Assembly: GCA_945787485.1 (NCBI GenBank)
Contig: CALZHV010000061.1
Location: 1-10,944 of the forward strand
Source: an uncultured Lachnospiraceae bacterium
GTDB lineage: Bacteria; Bacillota; Clostridia; Lachnospirales; Lachnospiraceae
Direction of reading: 5' to 3'
DNA length: 10,944 bases
Shown: piece by piece, positions 6,185 to 10,944 of the stretch
How positions within the stretch are numbered: position 1 is the first letter of the stretch
Layout of the letters: every line of letters begins with the position of its first letter
Program-made: the position numbers and the translations under genes
The notes under the pieces: model-generated
Databases searched by the model: none
What the model saw: the letters and a program-made list of their open reading frames with translations, nothing else
What the model was told of the DNA's origin: nothing

Positions 6185-7237
6185 TTACGCATATGGATCA
6201 ATCTTTCCTGCCTGTTTCATATGCTTTGTTTTCATTGCTGCGTAGTGCTTTGCAGTAGTAGTCACATCAACATGACCTAATACATCAGCGACTAATCTGA
6301 TATCGCCGGTTTGTTCATAAAGGGCTGTTCCGTAGCTGCTTCTCATTTTATGCGGTGAGAGATTCTTGTTCGGAATAGCCTCTAATGAATATTTTTTTAC
6401 CATGGCCTGGATGCTTCTTACAGCCATGCGTTGATGCTTGGATGATAAGAATAAAGCTTTTTCACCATTCTCGGATACGAATTTGGGTCGTTCCAGTTCT
6501 ATATATTTTTGTAAAGCCTGTTTCGTATTTTCATTAAAATAAATGGTAGATTCATTACCACCTTTACGAACAATTTTGACAGAGTTGTCAGTAAAGTTTA
6601 AATCATTCATATCTATGCCAACACATTCTGATACACGAATACCTGTGTTCAAAAGTAAGGTCATAATTGCCATATCACGTAAATGCGTTTTTAAACAGAA
6701 TTTCTGCTGTTTTTCAGAGGCAACCATAGAATTGTCAATATAATATAAAAGACGACTTACTTCATCATTTTCCAAATAAACAATTTCTTTCTTTTCCTTT
6801 CTTTTTTTACGATGGGTATTCTGGATAGCTGTTGGATTATTTGAAATGATTTTATTATTACAGGCATCTGCAAAGAAACCTCTAAGTGGCGCCATACGTC
6901 GTTCAATACTTGAGGATTGATTGGTGTGCATATGTGTTCCATAATTTGATGCAAGATAATTTCGATATTCTGTGATATCCTGATATGTGAGGGATTCTAA
7001 CAAAGACAATGGTATATCCTTAATTTTTGTGTTTTTATAGACAGGATTTCTTTCCTGAATAAACTCAAAAAATGTAATCAGATCACGTGCATATGCAACC
7101 AGCGTATTAATCTGATAATCGATGACCATATCATCCAGATAATGATGCACATAGTCCGGAAGCTGATTTTTTAATTCATTTAGTTTTTCATGCTTTTGCA
7201 TTTTTAATTTAAGCTGATATTCTGAACGTTTTCCCAT
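6185..7237 (-). CDS. Tyrosine recombinase, XerS-like
   Basis: Tyrosine recombinases cut and rejoin DNA through a catalytic tyrosine. The protein has 350 residues: a SAM-like N-terminal core-binding domain (about 25-145), then the catalytic domain (about 155-335). All six catalytic residues are visible: Arg201 (NTGIRVSE), Lys225 (VRKGG), His296 and Arg299 (SPHKMR), His322 (LGH) and Tyr332 (HYA). Length, the long N-terminal helix (QLPDYVHHYLDDM) and KIKDIPLSLLESLT resemble XerS of streptococci, a single recombinase that resolves chromosome dimers. This is a by-eye comparison from memory, and a mobile-element integrase is the alternative. No phage, plasmid or transposon genes flank it, which favours a housekeeping role. 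The ATG at 7235-7237 has TAAGGA seven bases upstream. Its stop is only seven bases from the stop of the convergent kinase gene, with no terminator between them. Confidence 0.88.
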   Translation of the reverse strand: MGKRSEYQLKLKMQKHEKLNELKNQLPDYVHHYLDDMVIDYQINTLVAYARDLITFFEFIQERNPVYKNTKIKDIPLSLLESLTYQDITEYRNYLASNYGTHMHTNQSSSIERRMAPLRGFFADACNNKIISNNPTAIQNTHRKKRKEKKEIVYLENDEVSRLLYYIDNSMVASEKQQKFCLKTHLRDMAIMTLLLNTGIRVSECVGIDMNDLNFTDNSVKIVRKGGNESTIYFNENTKQALQKYIELERPKFVSENGEKALFLSSKHQRMAVRSIQAMVKKYSLEAIPNKNLSPHKMRSSYGTALYEQTGDIRLVADVLGHVDVTTTAKHYAAMKTKHMKQAGKIDPYA

Positions 7238-7255
7238 GCCAAATTCCTTATTTTC

Positions 7256-7283
7256 CTATATTTTACCTGATATCTATATTTTA
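7256..7283. repeat. 10-bp direct repeat before the recombinase gene
   Basis: CTATATTTTA occurs at 7256-7265 and again at 7274-7283, an 18-bp period. The second copy contains the -10 element of the recombinase promoter, and the first lies in the leader just before the ribosome binding site. It may be a remnant duplication or a binding site. Confidence 0.5.
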
Positions 7284-7306
7284 GCCCCTACTACTTTCTA
7301 TGTCAA
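7278..7306 (-). promoter_or_regulatory. Promoter of the XerS-like recombinase gene
   Basis: On the minus strand a perfect -35 TTGACA (7301-7306) and a -10 TAAAAT (7278-7283, 5/6) are separated by 17 bp. The start would lie near 7271, about 35 bases before the ATG. Upstream of it is a small dyad, TTAAAT/ATTTAA with a four-base gap (7317-7332). Confidence 0.78.
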
Positions 7307-7364
7307 TATCATTTCATTAAATTGTTATTTAACGCATAGAAATATATTACTCTTCTCCAGCATT

Positions 7365-7382
7365 TTTGTAAATCTTTACGAA
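7365..7382. repeat. Imperfect inverted repeat, weak candidate recombinase site
   Basis: Two eight-base arms centred on TC (7373-7374) pair at seven of eight positions (core GTAAATCTTTAC, 7368-7379). It lies between the recombinase promoter and the esterase terminator. In streptococci the XerS target lies directly upstream of its gene, so a site is expected here if the protein is a true XerS, but I cannot match this dyad to a known dif sequence. Confidence 0.25.
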
Positions 7383-7415
7383 TTAACATCTTGTAAAAGC
7401 AATTTATGAATCTAA

Positions 7416-7460
7416 AAAAGATACGATATATAGCTGTATACATCATATATCGTATCTTTT
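7416..7460 (-). terminator. Intrinsic terminator of the SGNH esterase gene
   Basis: A perfect 16-bp stem pairs AAAAGATACGATATAT (7416-7431) with ATATATCGTATCTTTT (7445-7460). The 13-base loop contains the palindrome TGTATACA. On the minus strand the stem ends in a run of six Ts (7414-7419), 25 bases after the esterase stop codon. Confidence 0.88.
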
Positions 7461-7485
7461 GCTTTTATCTTTGTAATGATAACAA

Positions 7486-8589
7486 TCAGTTCAAATGACT
7501 GCTGATAAATGCTGACAATACATCAGCCGCCTGTGCATGACAAATTGGTCCCGGATGCTGTCTCGAACCGACATTATTGTCATTTGTCTCCGGTAATTGC
7601 AAATAGAAAACGTTCTGATCATTCTTTATATCCTGATAGTTACTGATACCATTCACAATTGGCATTTGAAAATCCAGGCTTAACATTCCAAAGCACCAGA
7701 TAATTTTCGCCTTTGGATTGCATTCACGAAGCAGGCATAAAAAATCAACGACTGCTTTTTCAAATAAAGCCACATCTTCTTTACAATAGGTACCATCTGC
7801 ATTTTTGTGCATTTTATGAGTTTCACCGGTTTGCGGATTTTTCCATTCAGGCTGTTCAAAGGAGCACATGTCATTTGTTCCAAGATTTACAACAATCACA
7901 TCAGGCTGCCAGGCCAAGAAATCATTTTGCTCTTGTGCCCCAAGTGCAATTGCTTCTTTACCGGTCATAAAGCCGCATATCTCTTTATAGTATTTTGGTA
8001 TGGCTGCATTTGGATTATTATCCCAGGAATTATATAGCCCCCATCCGCTTTGAGAAAACACTCTGTAATCAGCGTTTAATTTCTTTGCCGTCAGGTAGCT
8101 GTAATCTCTTAATGCAGAGAAAAACATAGGAATCCAGTCTTCTTCCTGTCTTGCTCCAAACAAGCCTTCTCCGGAAGTAATACTGTCTCCAATAAATTCG
8201 ATCTTTAATGGCTTATCTTCTACCTGGAAAAACACGCCATCATATCGTAAGGAGTGAATCTGAATCCAGGAATTTTCCTCCCCGCCCAGTGGCTGTACAT
8301 CCTTATAGAAATGCACATTTTTGATTTTTTCAGGATTCATTCCACGGAATAAACAAATCCAGTATCTTCCCTTGGTAAGCATTTGTCTACCTATCCAGTC
8401 CCCATTGATGGTATAACTAAACCAGGGTTCAAAATTCGTATAGTTTACTTCAACCTCTACCCATAACTGAGAACCGGATACGTTACATTCAAAACCGCTT
8501 GCAGTCCAGAATAAGGTTAACGGTGCTCTGTTGTCTGACGTTCTTCCATGTACTTTTACTTCTTTGATATTTGAAATTAAATTTTCCAT
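7486..8589 (-). CDS. Two-domain SGNH/GDSL esterase, CE2-like
   Basis: SGNH hydrolases of this type remove acetyl groups from sugars. This 367-residue protein has an N-terminal beta-sandwich (about 1-125) and a C-terminal SGNH domain (about 128-367), the layout of carbohydrate esterase family 2. The nucleophile is Ser136 in FIGDSITSGEG, block III is GTND (237-240), and the catalytic His is probably His345 (RQHPG). There is no signal peptide or membrane segment, so the enzyme should act in the cytoplasm, perhaps on imported acetylated oligosaccharides, as proposed for intracellular CE2 enzymes of gut Firmicutes. The start is the ATG at 8587-8589, preceded by GGAGAGGAAGA. A TTG at 8628 in the same frame would place the start in the upstream terminator. 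No glycoside hydrolase or sugar transporter is next to it, so the substrate is open. Confidence 0.87.
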   Translation of the reverse strand: MENLISNIKEVKVHGRTSDNRAPLTLFWTASGFECNVSGSQLWVEVEVNYTNFEPWFSYTINGDWIGRQMLTKGRYWICLFRGMNPEKIKNVHFYKDVQPLGGEENSWIQIHSLRYDGVFFQVEDKPLKIEFIGDSITSGEGLFGARQEEDWIPMFFSALRDYSYLTAKKLNADYRVFSQSGWGLYNSWDNNPNAAIPKYYKEICGFMTGKEAIALGAQEQNDFLAWQPDVIVVNLGTNDMCSFEQPEWKNPQTGETHKMHKNADGTYCKEDVALFEKAVVDFLCLLRECNPKAKIIWCFGMLSLDFQMPIVNGISNYQDIKNDQNVFYLQLPETNDNNVGSRQHPGPICHAQAADVLSAFISSHLN

Positions 8590-8619
8590 TCTTCCTCTCC
8601 ACCACGCTACAGCTTTTCC

Positions 8620-8647
8620 CTTATACAAAAAATGACGGGCATGTCAC
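8620..8647 (-). promoter_or_regulatory. Possible esterase promoter inside the upstream terminator
   Basis: On the minus strand GTGACA (8642-8647, 5/6 to the -35 consensus) and TATAAG (8620-8625, 5/6 to the -10) are 16 bp apart. The -35 falls in the loop and loop edge of the kinase-gene terminator and the -10 follows its T-run. There is no other room for a promoter before the esterase gene. Confidence 0.45.
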
Positions 8648-8657
8648 CCGTCATTTT
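8629..8657 (-). terminator. Intrinsic terminator of the cytidylate kinase-like gene
   Basis: An 11-bp perfect stem, AAAATGACGGG (8629-8639) with CCCGTCATTTT (8647-8657), encloses a seven-base loop. On the minus strand it ends in six Ts (8627-8632). It starts seven bases after the kinase-like stop codon. Confidence 0.9.
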
Positions 8658-8663
8658 AGTATA

Positions 8664-9290
8664 TTATCTATTTTTCTCAAACGCTTCTACATATTTACAT
8701 ATCATTTCCACAGTGCCATCCACGCCCAGAATACTACTGTTTATAGATAAGTCATAACTGTCGGCACGTCCCCATTTTTTTGTTGAGTAATAGTTATAAT
8801 AGCTTTGACGGGATTTATCTTTTTTGACCATCATCTCACGTGCTTTGTTATCATCCTGGATATCATATCGTTCCTTGATACGTTTAATCTTTGATGCTTC
8901 ATCTGCGTGAATAAAAATATGTAAGCAGTTTTTGTATTCCTGCAACGCATAATCAGCACATCTGCCAACGATAACACATGGCTCCTCGTCTGCTATTTTC
9001 TTAATTGCATCAAACTGAGCCATAAAAACCTTATGACTAATCGGCATATCAACAAAGGAAGAAGAATTATAACCAAAGGTATAGGTATCCATTACCAGAT
9101 TATATAAAAATGAATTTGTTGGTCTCTCATCGTGATTCTTAAGCATTTCCTCACAATAACCACTTTCCTTTGCTGCTCTTGATAAAAGCTCCTTATCATA
9201 ACATTTTATTCCATAGTGATCTGCAAGCTTTTGACCAATCTCATGTCCGCCTGATCCAAACTGTCTTCCTATAGTAATGATTGTGTTCAT
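8664..9290 (-). CDS. Cytidylate kinase-like P-loop protein
   Basis: Proteins of this group (cytidylate kinase-like family, PF13189 type) have the fold of nucleoside monophosphate kinases, but their substrate is not established. They often coexist with a true Cmk, so this should not be named cmk. The 208 residues start with the ATP-binding loop GRQFGSGGHEIG (residues 8-19). They continue with YDKELLSRAAKESG, IVGRCADYAL (a typical strand and Arg), and a lid-like basic stretch with KIKRIKERYD. The C-terminal part has KWGRADSYDLSINS, common in this family. The start was set at the second ATG (9288-9290), seven bases after AAGGGTGG; the ATG at 9294-9296 is only one base from that site. It has its own promoter and terminator, so it seems to be transcribed alone. 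Confidence 0.85.
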   Translation of the reverse strand: MNTIITIGRQFGSGGHEIGQKLADHYGIKCYDKELLSRAAKESGYCEEMLKNHDERPTNSFLYNLVMDTYTFGYNSSSFVDMPISHKVFMAQFDAIKKIADEEPCVIVGRCADYALQEYKNCLHIFIHADEASKIKRIKERYDIQDDNKAREMMVKKDKSRQSYYNYYSTKKWGRADSYDLSINSSILGVDGTVEMICKYVEAFEKNR

Positions 9291-9316
9291 ACGCATACCA
9301 CCCTTCTGTAAAAAAT

Positions 9317-9333
9317 GAAAATATGATATTTTC
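9317..9333 (-). other. AT-only hairpin with T-run in the kinase leader
   Basis: GAAAATA (9317-9323) pairs with TATTTTC (9327-9333) over a three-base loop. On the minus strand it is followed by ATTTTTT, and it lies just after the expected transcription start. It looks like a small terminator, but the stem has only one G-C pair and should be weak. Confidence 0.35.
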
Positions 9334-9340
9334 TACAAAT

Positions 9341-9369
9341 AGTATACAAAATTTTGCTTACAAATTCAA
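9341..9369 (-). promoter_or_regulatory. Promoter of the cytidylate kinase-like gene
   Basis: On the minus strand the -35 TTGAAT (9364-9369, 4/6) and the -10 TATACT (9341-9346, 5/6) are separated by 17 bp, giving a start near 9334 and a leader of about 45 bases. It lies in the 102-base gap after the MATE gene, where no strong terminator was seen. Confidence 0.65.
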
Positions 9370-9392
9370 GATTTTTGAAAAATTAACCAAAG

Positions 9393-10790
9393 CTATGCAT
9401 TGTCATCTACGATATTTCGAATCCATACACCATTTTGAACTAATGTAATTCCAATGATTCCCTTTAGAATATCTAATCCCTGTACGCAAGCATAAATCAC
9501 CACAATAGACCATACGGTAAAATGAGTCAGTAAATATGCTACACTATAAGCACAAACCCAGGTAAATGCACAGTCAAAGAAAAAGGTAATAACTGTTCTG
9601 CCACCTGCACGAAGGGTAAAATAACAGCAATGTGTAATGGAAAAGAAAGGCATCATCACAGCCTGCACTCGTAAAAGATTCGAAGCCATTTGTCGAACCT
9701 CAAACTCCGTATTATAAATATGCGGAATAGCCGGAGCAATCAAAAACATAATTGCTCCGATTACAACAGAGGAAAGAAATGCAGTTGCCATAAGCTTCCA
9801 TGCCAAATCCTTTGCAAGCTTATTGTCATTTGCGCCAAGTGCCTGCCCTACCATGATAGAGACTGCATTTCCCATAGATAAAAATACCACATTAAATATA
9901 TTGTTAATGGTAGAAGTAATATTGCAGGCTGCAACCGCATCAATACCTCTAAGAGAATAACAGGCTAAAATTGCTGCAAGTCCTGATGACCATAAAAATT
10001 CATTTAATAATAACGGCAATCCCTTTATCGTTACATTCTTAACCAATGTCAAAGGGACCTTGACGCTTCTGTATGCATGCTTGATAAACATAAATTTTTC
10101 CTGCTGTACATGTGTGGCTATACATACAATCAAAAATTCAATGCATCGAGAAAGAACAGTTGCTATAGCTGCACCTTTCACTCCAAGCCTTGGGAACCCT
10201 AAATTACCAAAGATTAAAATCCAGTTAAAAACAAGATTTACAAAAATTGCTGTCACACTGGCAATCATCGGAAGTCTGGTTTCTCCGCATTCTCTCAGGG
10301 TCATTGCATGAGAACAAGTAAGTCCAAAGGGTAACAATCCCCATACCATGACGGAAAGATATTCCTTTGCATAATACATTACCTCGACTGCGCTCTTTCC
10401 ACTTTCCTTCAAGTAAATATTAATAAGTGGTGTCGGAAAGCAAAGAAAGATAAACATGGCAATTCCTGTCATAATCAAAGCCAACCATAGCTTTAATCTA
10501 AAACAGTTTTGTACACCCTTGTTATCTCCTGCACCAACATACTGTGTAGAAAAAATTCCCGGTCCCGCAAGACCGCCGAAGATACAGAGATTAAACACAA
10601 ATAAAAGCTGGTTAATAATTGCTACTGCAGACATTTGCAAAGTACCAACCTGACCAACCATCACATTGTCTAAAAAATTTACAACATTACTTACAGTATT
10701 CTGAATGATGATAGGAACAACAATCAACGCTGTTTTCTTATAAAAATCCTTATCACCTATAAACATAGATAAAATATTTCTCTTATTCAT
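9393..10790 (-). CDS. MATE-family efflux transporter
   Basis: MATE pumps export drugs or metabolites in exchange for Na+ or H+. This 465-residue protein has the family length and about 12 membrane helices in two related halves. The first half begins with PIIIQNTVSNVVNFLDNVMV (about residues 26-45), carrying the conserved Asp41, and STQYVGAGDNKGVQ (81-94). The second half has the matching MVGQALGANDNKLAKD, showing the internal repeat. The motif SHAMTLRECGETRLPM is also typical. The start was placed at the ATG at 10788-10790, ten bases after AGGAG (10801-10805). The GTG at 10794-10796 is in frame but only four bases from that site. It follows the pseudouridine synthase gene by 45 bases, with a terminator-like hairpin between them. 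The substrate cannot be told from the sequence, so no norM or dinF name is given. Confidence 0.92.
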   Translation of the reverse strand: MNKRNILSMFIGDKDFYKKTALIVVPIIIQNTVSNVVNFLDNVMVGQVGTLQMSAVAIINQLLFVFNLCIFGGLAGPGIFSTQYVGAGDNKGVQNCFRLKLWLALIMTGIAMFIFLCFPTPLINIYLKESGKSAVEVMYYAKEYLSVMVWGLLPFGLTCSHAMTLRECGETRLPMIASVTAIFVNLVFNWILIFGNLGFPRLGVKGAAIATVLSRCIEFLIVCIATHVQQEKFMFIKHAYRSVKVPLTLVKNVTIKGLPLLLNEFLWSSGLAAILACYSLRGIDAVAACNITSTINNIFNVVFLSMGNAVSIMVGQALGANDNKLAKDLAWKLMATAFLSSVVIGAIMFLIAPAIPHIYNTEFEVRQMASNLLRVQAVMMPFFSITHCCYFTLRAGGRTVITFFFDCAFTWVCAYSVAYLLTHFTVWSIVVIYACVQGLDILKGIIGITLVQNGVWIRNIVDDNA

Positions 10791-10812
10791 TTTCACGCTT
10801 CTCCTAAAAAGC

Positions 10813-10838
10813 TAAGGGTGACAATTATGCCACCCTTA
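10813..10838 (-). terminator. Hairpin terminator of the pseudouridine synthase gene, just before the MATE ribosome site
   Basis: TAAGGGTG (10813-10820) pairs with CACCCTTA (10831-10838), possibly extended by CA/TG around ATTA. On the minus strand it is followed by GCTTTTTAGGAG, so the T-run abuts the AGGAG site of the MATE gene. The stem includes the stop codon of the upstream gene (10836-10838). Either it ends that transcript and MATE relies on a promoter within the upstream gene, or it is leaky or attenuating. Confidence 0.7.
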
Positions 10839-10944
10839 TTTTAGTTTCTTTAGTAATTCATTAAAATACTCCGGAATTGGAGCTGCACACTCAATATACT
10901 CATCTGTTTTTGGATGTTGAAAGCCCAGAATATAAGCATGTAAG
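10836..10944 (-). CDS. RluA/RluD-family pseudouridine synthase, C-terminal end
   Basis: Only the last 35 residues are visible; the rest lies right of the window. The segment LHAYILGFQHPKTDEYIECAAPIPEYF has the typical C-terminal signature of RluA-type enzymes (LHA..LGF.HP.T.E....AP.P..F), which convert uridine to pseudouridine in rRNA. The stop TAA is at 10836-10838. Whether the target is 23S rRNA helix 69 (RluD) or another site cannot be decided from this part. Confidence 0.9.
   Translation of the reverse strand, partial: LHAYILGFQHPKTDEYIECAAPIPEYFNELLKKLK

Noticed and set aside
6185..7237. Integrase as the mark of a prophage or integrative element
   Set aside because: No tRNA gene, attachment repeats, excisionase, relaxase or phage genes were seen around it; flanking genes look like ordinary chromosomal genes.
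8590..8628. TTG start adding 13 residues to the esterase
   Set aside because: It starts at the edge of the upstream terminator, and the ATG at 8589 has a far better ribosome site.
1..10944. CRISPR arrays, rRNA or tRNA genes, insertion sequences and known riboswitches
   Set aside because: Reading both strands by eye, I saw no regularly spaced repeats, no conserved rRNA/tRNA blocks, no transposase and no leader matching a riboswitch class I know.

Overview
The window looks like an ordinary chromosomal segment from a low-GC Gram-positive gut anaerobe of the class Clostridia, most likely family Lachnospiraceae. This is inferred, not searched. The grounds are AT-rich composition, AAGGAGG-type ribosome binding sites, TTGACA/TATAAT promoters, a LexA gene divergent from a LysM-type SOS division inhibitor, a hybrid histidine kinase with a separate Hpt protein, a cytidylate kinase-like protein, and a CE2-like SGNH esterase without a signal peptide.

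Left part (1-2175). The 3' end of rsfS (ribosome silencing factor) converges on lexA across a strong bidirectional terminator. lexA is divergently transcribed from a small membrane-anchored LysM protein of the YneA type. Their shared intergenic region holds a textbook promoter (TTGACA, 17 bp, TATAAT) and five LexA-box-like 14-mers whose centres are spaced 13, 31, 31 and 13 bp, symmetric about the box in the promoter spacer. This is the most striking regulatory structure in the window. A TtcA-family tRNA thiolation PP-loop ATPase follows on the minus strand.

Middle part (2295-6177, plus strand). An AI-2E/YtvI-family membrane transporter is translationally coupled to a 62-residue two-helix membrane protein, which carries a perfect 14-bp inverted repeat inside its coding sequence. 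Next come a free-standing Hpt phosphotransfer protein and a hybrid PAS-HisKA-HATPase-REC histidine kinase with an unusually small extracytoplasmic loop. The last two form a phosphorelay module with no output regulator nearby.

Right part (6185-10944, minus strand). A XerS-like tyrosine recombinase with a near-consensus promoter converges on the kinase. Beyond it lie a two-domain SGNH/CE2-like esterase, a cytidylate kinase-like P-loop protein, a MATE-family efflux pump and the 3' end of an RluA/RluD-family pseudouridine synthase. These genes appear to be mostly separate transcription units, with good hairpin terminators behind the esterase, the kinase and the pseudouridine synthase gene.

I did not find a clearly new multi-gene system, CRISPR array, rRNA/tRNA gene or insertion sequence. 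The points most worth checking are the symmetric LexA-box array, the intragenic hairpin, the shortened kinase sensor, and terminator/promoter overlaps in the right part.
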